Origin: Thiobacillus sp. | GTDB taxonomy: Bacteria; Pseudomonadota; Gammaproteobacteria; Burkholderiales; Thiobacillaceae | Direction: 5' to 3' | NCBI RefSeq assembly: GCF_030696885.1 | Contig: NZ_JAUYRI010000013.1 | Coordinates: 62,001 to 126,000 of the forward strand | Length of the DNA: 64,000 nt | Shown here: piece by piece, positions 55,034 through 64,000 of the stretch | How positions within the stretch are numbered: position 1 is the first letter of the stretch | How the letters are laid out: each line of letters starts with the position of its first letter | Position numbers and translations under genes: made by a program | The notes under the pieces: generated by a model | The model's database searches: none | The model's input: the letters and a program-made list of their open reading frames with translations, nothing else | Told to the model about the DNA's origin: nothing

Positions 55034-55480
55034 ATGTCTGAACCCGCCACGTCCGCGCCCGCCTTTCCCACACCCGAAGCTGCAGAAGCCGCGTTCTATG
55101 CCGCTTTCGAGGCGCGCTCGCTCGACGCCATGATGGCGGTCTGGGGCGACGACGACAGCATTGCCTGCATCCATCCGATGGCCGCGCCGTTGAACGGACG
55201 CGCCGCCGTGTCCCTCGGCTGGCACAGCATGTTCGAAGCGGCCGAGCAGTTTCGCGTGCAGGTCGAACTCGCGCATGCGCTGCGCGCGACAGACCAGGTG
55301 ATCCGCATCGTTCGCGAACACCTGATCATCGGTCAGGAAACCGAGCCGCGCCCGCCGATCCTGGCGACCAATGTCTATCGCAGGGACGCCGACGGCTGGC
55401 GCATGGTGCTGCACCATGCCTCGCCGCTCCACGTCGGTGGCACGCCGCCGGCGCGCACCCCGCCCGTCGTGCTGCATTGA
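55034..55480 (+). CDS. SnoaL/NTF2-like domain protein
   Basis: This 148-residue protein has the NTF2-like cone fold: EAAFYAAFEARSLDAMMAVW near the N-terminus, ACIHPMAAPLNGRAAVSLGW, and a C-terminal NVYRRDADGWRMVLHHASP. Related proteins are ketosteroid-isomerase or DUF4440-like, with varied roles. The ATG at 55034 is preferred over an earlier in-frame start at 54959. It lies between the zinc-finger gene and a YheT-type hydrolase, which starts 7 bases after it. No function is assigned. Confidence 0.7.
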   Translation: MSEPATSAPAFPTPEAAEAAFYAAFEARSLDAMMAVWGDDDSIACIHPMAAPLNGRAAVSLGWHSMFEAAEQFRVQVELAHALRATDQVIRIVREHLIIGQETEPRPPILATNVYRRDADGWRMVLHHASPLHVGGTPPARTPPVVLH

Positions 55481-55487
55481 GCAGCCG

Positions 55488-56516
55488 TTGACGCACGCCG
55501 CCGCCCCCGCCGACTACCGCGCGCCCGCCTGGCTGCCCGGCGGCAACCTGCAGACCATCTACGCCAACCTGTTGATCCGCGTCCCGCAAGTCGCCTACCG
55601 GCGCGAGCGACTGGAATTGCCGGATGGCGATTTCCTCGACTTCGACTGGGCCGACGGCGCGCCCAACACCCCGCAGGACGCCGATCCACTGCGCACCGAA
55701 ATGCGTGGGACAGCTACCCCCGTGGTGGTGCTGATCCACGGTCTGGAGGGCAGTGCCAAAAGCCACTACGCGCGCGGCCTCATGTCCCATGTCGGCACGC
55801 GCGGCTGGCACGGCGTGGTGGCGCATTTTCGCGGCTGCTCGGGCGAAGACAACCGGCTGCCGCGCGCCTATTTCGCCGGCGACAGCGAAGACGTCAAACG
55901 CATGCTGCGTCACGTCAAGTCCCGCCATCCCGACGCGCCGCTGTATGCCGTTGGCGTCTCGCTCGGCGGCAACGCGCTGCTGAGATGGCTGGGCGAACAG
56001 GGCGATGCCGCGTGCGCGCTGGTCGACCGCGCAGCCGGCGTGTCCGCGCCGCTCGATCTGACGGCGGCCGGCAGCGTGCTTGACCGCGGTTTCAATCGCC
56101 GCTTCTACACTGCACGCTTTCTTTACACGCTGCGGGCCAAGTCCTTGCGCAAGGCCGCGCGCTTTCCCGGTCTGCTGGATGCGAAGGCCATCGCAGCGGC
56201 CACCACCTTCCGCGAATTCGACACCCTGGTCACCGCGCGGCTGCATGGATTCCGCGATGCCGACGATTACTGGCTCAAGGTCTCGTCCAAGCCCGTACTC
56301 AAATCCATCGCCGTGCCCACCCTCGTCCTCAATGCGAAAAACGACCCCTTCCTGCCGGCGTGGGCCTTGCCGACCGCGGCCGACGTCTCGCCCGCCGTGA
56401 CCCTCGACCAGCCCGATACGGGCGGCCATGTCGGCTTTCCGTCCGGACCCTTCCCGGGCCGCCTCGACTGGCTGTCGCAACGGCTGTTGCAGCACTTCTC
56501 CATCCAGCACGGTTAG
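55488..56516 (+). CDS. YheT-family alpha/beta hydrolase
   Basis: This 342-residue protein has the YheT/EMB8 pattern: RAPAWLPGGNLQTIYANLL at the start, VVVLIHGLEGSAKSHYARGL and the FRGCSGEDNRLPRAY strand. The nucleophile elbow is GVSLGGNALL and the late Asp-His region includes LNAKNDPFLP and TGGHVGFPSG. The substrate is unknown; esterase activity is likely. The start is TTG at 55488, chosen to avoid overlap and match the family; no good Shine-Dalgarno is seen. Confidence 0.88.
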   Translation: MTHAAAPADYRAPAWLPGGNLQTIYANLLIRVPQVAYRRERLELPDGDFLDFDWADGAPNTPQDADPLRTEMRGTATPVVVLIHGLEGSAKSHYARGLMSHVGTRGWHGVVAHFRGCSGEDNRLPRAYFAGDSEDVKRMLRHVKSRHPDAPLYAVGVSLGGNALLRWLGEQGDAACALVDRAAGVSAPLDLTAAGSVLDRGFNRRFYTARFLYTLRAKSLRKAARFPGLLDAKAIAAATTFREFDTLVTARLHGFRDADDYWLKVSSKPVLKSIAVPTLVLNAKNDPFLPAWALPTAADVSPAVTLDQPDTGGHVGFPSGPFPGRLDWLSQRLLQHFSIQHG

Positions 56517-56546
56517 AATCCGGACATCACATACAGGGAGTACGTT

Positions 56547-57920
56547 GTGGAATACCCCAAGGAAATTTTCAAGGCCTACGATATCCGTGGCATCGTCGGC
56601 AAGACCTTCACCGCCGAGATCGTCGAGGCCATCGGCCACGCCATCGGCTCCGAAGCCGTCGCACGCGGACAGAAGGAAATCTGTATCGGCCGTGACGGCC
56701 GCCTGTCCGGACCCGACATGGCTGCGGCACTCGCGCGCGGCATCCAGAAGGCCGGCATCGGCGTGGTCGACCTTGGCATGGTTGCCACCCCGATGACCTA
56801 TTTCGCGGCGTATCAACTGAACACCAACAGCGCGGTGATGGTCACCGGCAGCCACAACCCGCCCGACTACAACGGCCTGAAAATGGTGCTCGGCGGCGAA
56901 ACCCTGTCGGGAGACACCATCCAGAAGCTGCGCGAGCGACTGCTCAACAACGACCTCGCGCATGGCAACGGTGGCTACCGCAAGCATGACATCGCCGGCG
57001 AATACCTCACCCGCATCGTCTCCGACGTCAAGCTCACGCGTCCGATGAAAATCATCGTCGACTGCGGCAACGGCGTGGCCGGCGCGTTCGCACCCAAGCT
57101 GTATCGCGACATGGGCTGCCAGGTCGAGGAATTGTTCTGCGAAGTGGACGGCAACTTCCCCAATCACCATCCCGACCCCTCGCAGCCGAAGAACCTGCAG
57201 GACCTGATCGCCGCGCTGAAAACCAGCGACGCCGAAATCGGCCTGGCCTTCGATGGCGACGGTGACCGTCTCGGCGTCGTCACCAAGGACGGCAGCATCA
57301 TCTTCCCCGACCGCCAGCTGATGCTGTTCGCCGACGACGTGCTCTCTCGCAACCCCGGCGCCGAAATCATTTTCGACGTCAAGTCGACGCGCAAGCTGTT
57401 CGGCTGGATTCGCGAGCGCGGCGGCCGCCCGCTGTTGTGGAAGACCGGCCACAGCTTCATCAAGGCGAAGATGAAGGAGACCGGCGCATTGTTGGCGGGC
57501 GAAATGTCCGGCCACGTGTTCTTCAAGGAACGCTGGTTCGGCTTCGACGACGGCCTCTATGCCGGCGCGCGCCTGCTCGAATACCTGTCCAAACAGGCCG
57601 ACATCAACGCCACCCTGCACGGCCTGCCCGACACGCTCAACACGCCCGAGCTCAACATCAAGATGGCCGAGGGCGAGCATTACACGCTGATGGATACGCT
57701 GCAGAAAAACGCGCGCTTTCCCGACGCGCAGGAAATCATCACGCTCGACGGCTTGCGCGTCGAATACGCCGACGGCTTCGGGCTTGCGCGCCCGTCCAAC
57801 ACCACGCCGGTGATCGTGCTGCGCTTCGAGGCCGACACCGCCGAGGCGCTGGAACGCATCCAGGCCGACTTCCGCCGCGTGATCCACCAGTCCGCACCCG
57901 AGCTCAAGCTGCCGTTCTGA
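56547..57920 (+). CDS. Phosphomannomutase/phosphoglucomutase
   Basis: This 457-residue enzyme of the alpha-D-phosphohexomutase family interconverts hexose 1- and 6-phosphates for LPS, alginate or exopolysaccharide precursors. It has the phosphoserine loop TGSHNPPDYNG (S102), the metal loop FDGDGDRLG (near 235-243) and the sugar loop GEMSGHVFF. It resembles AlgC/PMM-PGM. The start is GTG at 56547. The glycosyltransferase gene begins 5 bases after its stop, hinting at a shared pathway. Confidence 0.92.
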   Translation: MEYPKEIFKAYDIRGIVGKTFTAEIVEAIGHAIGSEAVARGQKEICIGRDGRLSGPDMAAALARGIQKAGIGVVDLGMVATPMTYFAAYQLNTNSAVMVTGSHNPPDYNGLKMVLGGETLSGDTIQKLRERLLNNDLAHGNGGYRKHDIAGEYLTRIVSDVKLTRPMKIIVDCGNGVAGAFAPKLYRDMGCQVEELFCEVDGNFPNHHPDPSQPKNLQDLIAALKTSDAEIGLAFDGDGDRLGVVTKDGSIIFPDRQLMLFADDVLSRNPGAEIIFDVKSTRKLFGWIRERGGRPLLWKTGHSFIKAKMKETGALLAGEMSGHVFFKERWFGFDDGLYAGARLLEYLSKQADINATLHGLPDTLNTPELNIKMAEGEHYTLMDTLQKNARFPDAQEIITLDGLRVEYADGFGLARPSNTTPVIVLRFEADTAEALERIQADFRRVIHQSAPELKLPF

Positions 57921-57925
57921 GCGTC

Positions 57926-59014
57926 ATGAGCGAGGCGCCGCGCAGCCTGCATGTGATCGGGGGCAAGGGCCTGGGGGGTGCGGAAGGCTTCTTCATCCGC
58001 CTGGTGAATGCGCTGGCGCGCCGCGGCGAACCCGTCGCCGCCGTCACAGTGGGCAGTGGCGCAATCGCCCGCGCAATCGATCCGGCCGTGCGTCATTACC
58101 ACGCGCCTATGCTCGGCAGCTGGGACCTGTACTCGCGCTGGAAAATCAATCGCTGCATCGCCGACTTCCGACCCGACGTGGTGCAGACCTACATGGGCCG
58201 CGCGACCCGTATCGTGCGCCTGCCCCGTGGGCGCGCACCGGTGCATCTGGCGCGCCTGGGCGGCTTCTACAATCTCAAGGGCTACCGCCACGCCCACGCC
58301 TGGGTGGGCAACACGCGCGGGATACACGACTATCTGTTAGCGCGTGGTCTGCCTGCCGGGCAGGTCCATCAGATCGGCAACTTCGTGGATGCCCCGCCGC
58401 GTCTTGAATCATCCGCGCTCGACGTGCTGCGCGAGCAACTGGGTTTGCACGGCTGCCGCATCGTTCTCGGCCTGGGCCGCCTGCACGTCAACAAGGGCTG
58501 GGCCGATCTGCTGCGGGCGTTTGCGCGCCTGCCTGCCGCACTCGATACCGAACCGCTACATCTTCTGATGGTGGGTGACGGTCCATTGCGCAGGGAACTG
58601 GAAGCCCTGTCCGCCGAACTCGGCATCGCCGCGCGCGTTCACTGGGCCGGCTGGAAGCACGATCCGGCGCCCTACTACCAGCTGGCCGATGTCTTTGTCT
58701 GCGCTTCGGTGCACGAGCCACTCGGCAATGTCATCCTGGAGGCCTGGGCGAACCGCGCGCTGGTGGTATCGACCCGCGCCCAGGGGCCGCAGGAGCTGAT
58801 GCAGGATGGCGTGAATGGCCTGCTGGCGCCGCTCGCCGATGCAGCCGGGCTGGCGGCGGTCCTGCAGCATGCGCTGGCGCTCGATGCCGGGCAACGCGAA
58901 CGCCTGATCGAAGCGGGCGCCGACGAAGTGGAGCGCCGCTATTCCGAAACCGCGATCGTATCCGCCTACACGGCCCTGTACGCGCGCCTGAGAAACGCCG
59001 TTCGCGCCGCTTAG
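57926..59014 (+). CDS. Glycosyltransferase, GT-B fold (GT4-like)
   Basis: This 362-residue protein has an N-terminal HVIGGKGLGGAEGFFIRLVNAL segment and a C-terminal GT4-type domain with VLGLGRLHVNKGW, LLMVGDGPLRREL and the donor-binding ASVHEPLGNVILEAWANRALVV. It should transfer a sugar from a nucleotide donor to LPS, exopolysaccharide or a lipid. The first-domain HLARLGGFYNLKGYRHAHAWVGN is distinctive of LPS-type members. It follows the phosphomannomutase by 5 bases, and its end overlaps the GGDEF-EAL gene by 4 bases. Confidence 0.85.
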   Translation: MSEAPRSLHVIGGKGLGGAEGFFIRLVNALARRGEPVAAVTVGSGAIARAIDPAVRHYHAPMLGSWDLYSRWKINRCIADFRPDVVQTYMGRATRIVRLPRGRAPVHLARLGGFYNLKGYRHAHAWVGNTRGIHDYLLARGLPAGQVHQIGNFVDAPPRLESSALDVLREQLGLHGCRIVLGLGRLHVNKGWADLLRAFARLPAALDTEPLHLLMVGDGPLRRELEALSAELGIAARVHWAGWKHDPAPYYQLADVFVCASVHEPLGNVILEAWANRALVVSTRAQGPQELMQDGVNGLLAPLADAAGLAAVLQHALALDAGQRERLIEAGADEVERRYSETAIVSAYTALYARLRNAVRAA

Positions 59015-61407
59015 TCCACCGGCAGCGGCGCCGGCCGGTGCAGCAGAAAGCCCTGCACGTAATCCAGCCCCATCGCTTTGAGGCAAGCCAGCTCTTCCTC
59101 GGTCTCGACCTGTTCAGCGATGGTCTGTTTACCCAGTTCCTGCCCCAGCGTGTGCATCGCTTTGACGATTGCGAGTTTTTCGCGGTCGAGATTCATGCCG
59201 CGCACGAATTCGCCGTCGATCTTGAGGCTGGTAACCGGCAGACGTTTCAGGTAGCCGAACGAAGACTGGCCTTTGCCGAAATCGTCCAGCGCAAACTGGA
59301 TGCCGTGCGCCTGCAGCGTCAGGATCAGCCGCTCGCAGGCATCCAGGCTGTCGATCGCCGCGGTCTCGGTGACCTCGAAGCTGATCCGCGCGGGGTCGAA
59401 GTGGTACTGGCCGATCTGGTCGAGAATGAACTCGGCCGTGCCGGGGTCGCTGAGGCTGCGACCGGACAGGTTGATCGCGTAGTGGGCTTCGTCATCAGGA
59501 TGGGTATCGAGGTAGGCAAAGAAGTTGCGGATGACCCAGCGGTCGAAGCTGGGCGCCAGCCCGTAGCGCTCGGCGGCCGGCAGGAACTCGCCCGGTGAAA
59601 TGATGGTGCCGTCCTCGCCGCGCAGACGCAACAGGATTTCATAATGCTGCGTCGTGACGGCAGAGGACAGCGCCACTTTCAGCTGGCGATACAGCACGAA
59701 GCGGTGCGCTTCGAATGCCTTGGTGATCGCGCCCACCCACTGCATTTCGTCGTTGATTTTCTGCAGCGCGGGGTGCGCCTCCTCGTATACCTGGATCGCG
59801 CCGCCGCCAAACGACTTGGCGTGATAGCAGGCAGTATCCGCCTGCGCCAGTATCTCGCCGATGTCGGTCATGCTGCTGTTCAGCTCAGTCACGCCGAAGC
59901 TCACCCCCAGCCGGAACACCTTGTCTTCCCATTCGAAACGGAAACGGGCGATTTCGTCCCGTAGCGCCTGGATATGCTCGAGCGCCTGCGGCAGGCTGAC
60001 ATCGACGAATAGCAGGCCGAATTCGTCGCCGCCCAGCCGCGCCAGATAATGGTTCGCGTTTTCCGTACGGTGCACCATCAGCGCCGCCAGCCGCTGCAGC
60101 AGCGCGTCGCCCGCACGGTGGCCGCAGGTGTCGTTGACCAGCTTGAAGCGATCGAGATCGATGTAGCAGAAAATGAAACGCTGCACTTTGTGTTGCACTG
60201 CGTTCAGTGCGCAGGCCAGCCGTTCCTCCATCGCCCGCCGGTTCCACAGTCCGGTCAGATGATCGCGTTCGGCCTGCCAGGCCAGCCGCTGCATCAGACC
60301 GCGCCGTTCGCTCTCGTCCTGGAACACCAGCACACCGCCCTGCACCTTGCCGTCGGCGGAGCGAATCGGCGCGGCGGAATCGCTGATCGCGATGGTCACG
60401 CCGTCGCGGCGGCGTATCACCGCATGGTTTCCCAGGGCGACCACGGTGTTGCGCTCAAGCGCCTGCTCCAGCGGATTCTGGACGGGTTCGCCGCTGCTCT
60501 CGTCGATCAGCGGCAGCACATCGCCCACCCGACGGCCCCGCGCCTGCTGGCTGCTGAAGCCGGTCAACGTTTCCGCGGTGGGGTTGAGAAACTCGATCAG
60601 GCCGTCGGCATCGGTCACCACAACGGCATCGCCGATCGATTCGATAGTCACGCGCAGGCGTTCCTTTTCCACCAGCAGGTCCGCATGTTTGCGCTCGAGG
60701 GCGCTGATCAGGCGGCTCACATGGTCGGCCATGTGGTTGAAGGCCAGCTTGGTCTCGCACACTTCGGGCGGCGAGCTGTAGGCCAGGCTGACGCGCGCGC
60801 TGAAATCGCCGCTTTCGATGACGCGCGCGGTCTCGCGCAAGGCATACAGGCCGCGCAGGCTCACTCGCAGATGCCAGTGCAGCAGCAGCATGATGCCGAC
60901 CAGACTGCCAATGGCCAGCAGGGTGAAGCGCGCCGCCAGCACCCACAGTTCCTGCAGCGTGGGGCCGGCATCGAGCTCGACGCCCAGCGCGCCGTAGGTC
61001 GACCCGCCGATCACCAGATCGGACTGCGCGTGCGGCGCATGAATGGCCAGCAGCGCGGCAAACCAGGCCGGATGCGCCGTAGGTTCTGCCGGTACGCGCG
61101 TCTCCAGCGTGACTTTTGGCGACTCGAAGCGCACAGCGTGAACATGTGCCGTGTGCGCGCGCGCCTTGATCACCTGCTCGATGGCCGGGTAATCACGCAA
61201 CAGCACATGATCCTGAATCGCCGCCATCATCGCGCCCAGTTCGCGTTCGGCACCGCCATCCAGATTCTGTTGTGCGCGCTGCACCAGCGGCACGCCCAGC
61301 ACCGCCAGCGTCGCCAGATACATCGCCAGCACAAGAACGAATACCGCCCCCAGGATGCGCGCCTGCAGGCTATAGCGCGCACTGCGCGCTACCTGCGGCT
61401 CACTCAT
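59011..61407 (-). CDS. GGDEF-EAL sensor protein (HAMP, PAS)
   Basis: This 798-residue membrane protein has TM1 (about 20-41), a periplasmic sensor region, TM2 (about 160-178), HAMP (about 180-240), PAS (about 245-370), GGDEF (motif 459-463) and EAL (from about 560). GGDEF is intact, but the inhibitory I-site RxxD is absent. The EAL motif is EIL (590-592), still compatible with phosphodiesterase function, since later residues such as FEVTE, DDFGKGQSS and KIDGEFV are kept. Its start overlaps the PhnD-type gene stop by 8 bases, so the pair is a likely ligand-sensing unit that sets c-di-GMP. Confidence 0.92.
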   Translation of the reverse strand: MSEPQVARSARYSLQARILGAVFVLVLAMYLATLAVLGVPLVQRAQQNLDGGAERELGAMMAAIQDHVLLRDYPAIEQVIKARAHTAHVHAVRFESPKVTLETRVPAEPTAHPAWFAALLAIHAPHAQSDLVIGGSTYGALGVELDAGPTLQELWVLAARFTLLAIGSLVGIMLLLHWHLRVSLRGLYALRETARVIESGDFSARVSLAYSSPPEVCETKLAFNHMADHVSRLISALERKHADLLVEKERLRVTIESIGDAVVVTDADGLIEFLNPTAETLTGFSSQQARGRRVGDVLPLIDESSGEPVQNPLEQALERNTVVALGNHAVIRRRDGVTIAISDSAAPIRSADGKVQGGVLVFQDESERRGLMQRLAWQAERDHLTGLWNRRAMEERLACALNAVQHKVQRFIFCYIDLDRFKLVNDTCGHRAGDALLQRLAALMVHRTENANHYLARLGGDEFGLLFVDVSLPQALEHIQALRDEIARFRFEWEDKVFRLGVSFGVTELNSSMTDIGEILAQADTACYHAKSFGGGAIQVYEEAHPALQKINDEMQWVGAITKAFEAHRFVLYRQLKVALSSAVTTQHYEILLRLRGEDGTIISPGEFLPAAERYGLAPSFDRWVIRNFFAYLDTHPDDEAHYAINLSGRSLSDPGTAEFILDQIGQYHFDPARISFEVTETAAIDSLDACERLILTLQAHGIQFALDDFGKGQSSFGYLKRLPVTSLKIDGEFVRGMNLDREKLAIVKAMHTLGQELGKQTIAEQVETEEELACLKAMGLDYVQGFLLHRPAPLPVD

Positions 61408-62236
61408 TGACCGGCACCTGGGTTCGTTTGAAAAACACCCGGTAATTGCGATAGTCCGCGTCGTCCGCCGCGACGAATCCCCGCCCGTGTGCCAGGCCGA
61501 GCGACTGCGCCGCCCGTTGCAGCACGCGCTGACCCTCCGGGTCCTGCGTCATGCCGACGAAGGCCTGGCGGACCTTGTCGCCGTCGGCTGCGCTGATGCG
61601 AGGCGATGCCATCACGGCCAGATCGAAGTAGGGTTCCGATTCCGCCAGCACCCGGTATTTCAGCTGGCGGCGCTGGGCAAAGTCCGCCATCACCTGATGG
61701 TTCACGCCGGCAGCGGCCACTCGGCCGGACATGAGCTGTCCCATCGCGGCTTCCTGGTTGCCGGAGAACTCTGGCGTCACCTGCACTCCGGCGCGCAGCA
61801 GCATGTCCATCGGCACATAAAAACCCGCGAAGGCATAGGGATTGGCAAAGCTCACCGGCTTTCCGGCCAGGTCCTGTAGCGTGCGGACCGGCGAATCCTC
61901 GAGCACCACCAACTGCCCCCGAATGCCTTCGGAATCCTGCCGCGCCAGTACCCGCCAGCCCAGCTGATCGCGCTTCGGCGTGAACAGGTGATTGGTGTAG
62001 GCGAAATCCAGCCTGCCTGCTACCACCCGGTCGGTCGTTTCGTTGGCAGTGCGGCCGATATGCAATTCGAGCGACACGCCCGAGCGGGCGGACACATAGT
62101 TCAATATGGGATTCCAGTATGCCGCGGTCGCCTGCAGGCTGCGCTGATTGAGTACGCCAAAGGCGTAGGGAGCGGCACTCGCAAGCGGGGCCGCCGTGCC
62201 CAGCACGAGCGCCAGGCACAACCAGATTCTCCTCAT
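61400..62236 (-). CDS. PhnD-type periplasmic substrate-binding protein
   Basis: This 278-residue protein has a signal peptide (about 1-21, ending ASA) and the PhnD/phosphate-phosphonate binding fold: FAYTNHLFTPKRD, DLAGKPVSFANPYAFAGFYVP, SGRVAAAGVNHQV and DLAVMAS. No phosphonate transporter is near. Coupling with the GGDEF-EAL gene suggests a ligand-capturing sensor for the periplasmic domain rather than an uptake protein. The ligand is unknown. The ATG at 62236 is preferred; the upstream part is not conserved. Confidence 0.85.
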   Translation of the reverse strand: MRRIWLCLALVLGTAAPLASAAPYAFGVLNQRSLQATAAYWNPILNYVSARSGVSLELHIGRTANETTDRVVAGRLDFAYTNHLFTPKRDQLGWRVLARQDSEGIRGQLVVLEDSPVRTLQDLAGKPVSFANPYAFAGFYVPMDMLLRAGVQVTPEFSGNQEAAMGQLMSGRVAAAGVNHQVMADFAQRRQLKYRVLAESEPYFDLAVMASPRISAADGDKVRQAFVGMTQDPEGQRVLQRAAQSLGLAHGRGFVAADDADYRNYRVFFKRTQVPVNE

Positions 62237-62423
62237 GGTGGCTCCGTGTAGTTTGTTTGGTATGTAGGGAGGCATTGTTTTTATGCCGGGAGTGTACCGT
62301 GACGCCCCGCTGTTTTCCAAGCGTCACTGCCCGTTTCTCCCTGTTCCCGGGTCCCCGCGCATGCGCGGATCGGCATCCGCTCGGCGTTGCGCATACGGGC
62401 TAGAATTCAGCTTCTCCTCCACT

Positions 62424-63401
62424 TTGCTGCCAGGGATCATCATCGACTGCCTGCTCTTTCGCGACTCGACCTACCAGGCGATTGAATTCGAAGACATCAG
62501 CGACCATGTCGGCCAGCCTGATCGTTTTGTCTGGGTCGAACTCAAATCCCCCGATACCCACACCATCACGCGTCTGGGCGACGAACTCGGCCTGCATGCG
62601 CTGGCGCTGGAAGATGCCATCTCCATCCATCAACGTTCCAAGCTCGAGGAATACGACAAACACGTTTTCATCGCCACGCGCACCGTACAGATGTGGGAAT
62701 CGCGGATGGAACTCGGCGAGACGCACCTGTTTGTCGGCAGCAATTACGTCATCGCCATCCGCCACGACAACGGCGCGAGTTACCAGCGGGTGGTCGACCG
62801 TCTGCAGCGCCGTCCCGGCGGCGTCCAGGCGGCCACGCCGTACGCGCTGTATCTGGTGCTCGACCTCATCGTCGACCTGTTCAGGCCGGTGATCGAAAGC
62901 ATGCAGGATCGCTTCCAGTTTCTCGAAAGCCAGCTGATGGGCGGGGAACAGTCCGGCCGCGAAATCCTGGAGCGGCTGTACGAAATGAAACGCGACCTGA
63001 CCTTGTTGCGCGACGTCGCCGAACCGATGCAGGACATCACCCAGGACCTGATCCGCCTGCATCCCGCGCTGTCCCCCAAGGAACTCAGGGCGTACTACCG
63101 CGACATCCACGACCATGCGGTGCGTGTGTCGGCTGCGATCGATCGCCTGCGGATGTCGGCCTCGGACGCGATGCAGTTCCATCTCGCCTCGCTGTCGCTG
63201 AAGCAGAACGAATCGGTGCAGAAGCTGGCCGGCTGGGGTGCGCTGCTAGCGCTGCCCACGGTGGTGTTCAGCCTGTATGGAATGAACTTCGAATTCATGC
63301 CGGAACTGGAATGGCCTTGGGCCTACCCGACCCTGCTGCTGACCACCGGTGCAGCGATGCTGGTGCTGTATCGGCGGCTGAAACGGCGTGGCTGGCTCTA
63401 G
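62424..63401 (+). CDS. corA: CorA-family magnesium transporter
   Basis: This 325-residue protein has the CorA pattern: a cytosolic N-terminal domain opening IIIDCLLFRDSTYQAIEF, a long helical funnel with FRPVIESMQDRFQFLESQL, and two C-terminal helices with the selectivity motif GMN in SLYGMNFEFMPEL. It imports magnesium, perhaps also cobalt. The open frame runs further upstream. The TTG at 62424, giving MLPGIIIDC, is my choice, but no Shine-Dalgarno supports it and the start is uncertain. It is divergent from the PhnD gene. Confidence 0.88.
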   Translation: MLPGIIIDCLLFRDSTYQAIEFEDISDHVGQPDRFVWVELKSPDTHTITRLGDELGLHALALEDAISIHQRSKLEEYDKHVFIATRTVQMWESRMELGETHLFVGSNYVIAIRHDNGASYQRVVDRLQRRPGGVQAATPYALYLVLDLIVDLFRPVIESMQDRFQFLESQLMGGEQSGREILERLYEMKRDLTLLRDVAEPMQDITQDLIRLHPALSPKELRAYYRDIHDHAVRVSAAIDRLRMSASDAMQFHLASLSLKQNESVQKLAGWGALLALPTVVFSLYGMNFEFMPELEWPWAYPTLLLTTGAAMLVLYRRLKRRGWL

Positions 63402-63413
63402 TGTCGAAATAAC

Positions 63414-64000
63414 TTACTTGCGCACGGCCCGCGCGTAACGGACGCGCGTGCCGGCCACCTCGTCGCGGTCGAGCCACACCACATGCAGCGCACCGCCGGC
63501 ATCCAGCGCGGCCACCGGGTCGGAGTGCGCGCCCGGGCCATGCGCCGACGGAACGGTAAAGTCGTCGCCAAACGCCTCTCCATTCCATTCGGACAGCCAC
63601 ACGTCCGGCGTGCCGTCGCGGGCGTCGTCCCACAACACCACCAGACGGCCGCTGGCGTCGCTGACGACCCCTGCATGCCATTGCGCCATGTTGTCGCCGA
63701 AATTGTCCTGCACCCGGATGTTCTTGCCGAAGCGACGCGTGCCGGGGTCGAATGCGGCAAAGACGTCATAGCCGGACAGGAAATCACGCTTGTCGAGCCA
63801 CACCGCGACGACGCCCCGTTCGCCCCAGGGCGCCAGCGTCGGTCGCATCGCGCCGGTGCCTGCGCCCAGTCCATCCACACTACCGCTGCGGTGATCGGTC
63901 AGCCGCGCAGGTGCCGCAAAGCTGCGGCCGTCGCTGCTGTGACTCACCATCGGCACAGTATGGCGATAGCGACGGTCCTCCCACGCCACCGTCAGGGTGC
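63414..64000 (-). CDS. BNR/sialidase-like repeat protein (5' end outside window)
   Basis: The frame is open to the right window edge, so only the C-terminal 195 residues are visible. They contain repeated Asp-rich beta-propeller strands of the BNR/sialidase type: TVAWEDRRYR, VVAVWLDKRDFLSGYDV, LVVLWDDARDGTPDVWLSEWNG and LHVVWLDRDEVAG. The protein is probably exported, but the N-terminus is unseen. The enzymatic role is unknown; BNR repeats alone do not prove sialidase. It converges with corA. Confidence 0.75.
   Translation of the reverse strand, partial: TLTVAWEDRRYRHTVPMVSHSSDGRSFAAPARLTDHRSGSVDGLGAGTGAMRPTLAPWGERGVVAVWLDKRDFLSGYDVFAAFDPGTRRFGKNIRVQDNFGDNMAQWHAGVVSDASGRLVVLWDDARDGTPDVWLSEWNGEAFGDDFTVPSAHGPGAHSDPVAALDAGGALHVVWLDRDEVAGTRVRYARAVRK

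Overview
The window is a gene-dense, high-GC chromosomal segment that reads as a betaproteobacterium of the Thiobacillus / Nitrosomonadales kind. This rests on three things: the order of the housekeeping blocks (rpoE-rseABC-mucD-lepA-lepB-rnc-era-recO-pdxJ, dnaB-alr, rpsF-priB-rpsR-rplI, proS-transglycosylase, thiS-thiG-trmB); two DsrC/TusE-family paralogues, as expected in sulfur oxidisers; and a PEP-CTERM exported protein. The genus is an inference. Both edges cut genes: secD at the left and a BNR/sialidase-like protein at the right.

Layout. 0-6.4 kb: secD-secF, a DedA membrane protein, a broken TerC gene, a CNNM/CorC-type protein. 5.6-16.1 kb (minus strand): one long run from rpoE and its regulators (rseA, rseB, rseC) through the periplasmic protease MucD/DegQ, a glutaredoxin, lepA, lepB, DUF4845, rnc, era, recO and pdxJ. 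It links envelope stress to translation, signal-peptide removal and RNA processing. 16.2-24.1 kb: nadB, ygfX, ygfZ, a cysteine-poor DsrC-like gene, alr-dnaB and the rpsF operon. 24.3-33.5 kb: a large PLP amino-acid decarboxylase, dcd-mrp, rppH, a WD40 lipoprotein, a spermidine-synthase-like protein, proS and a lytic transglycosylase.

33.6-40 kb is more accessory. It holds a CigR/RcnB-like lipoprotein, an orphan protein behind a good sigma-54 promoter, a tightly coupled operon of TlpA, a thioredoxin-like protein, TolC and an HlyD-type adaptor with no pump gene, then aspartase and the PEP-CTERM protein. 40-46.7 kb: an RbgA/YlqF-type GTPase, the gnd-zwf-pgl oxidative pentose phosphate operon, marC, trmB-thiG-thiS and tRNA-Gly(CCC).

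46.8-51.4 kb holds the most interesting locus: two tandem DUF1631 proteins. The second is preceded by a near-consensus sigma-28 (FliA) promoter and, within its leader, a class I cyclic-di-GMP riboswitch. Further right are mutY, a second cysteine-poor DsrC-like gene, an RNase T2 lipoprotein, ilvE, a YheT hydrolase, a phosphomannomutase, a glycosyltransferase, a GGDEF-EAL protein coupled to a PhnD-type binding protein, and corA. Cyclic-di-GMP therefore appears twice in the last 18 kb, once as a riboswitch ligand and once as the product or substrate of a membrane sensor.
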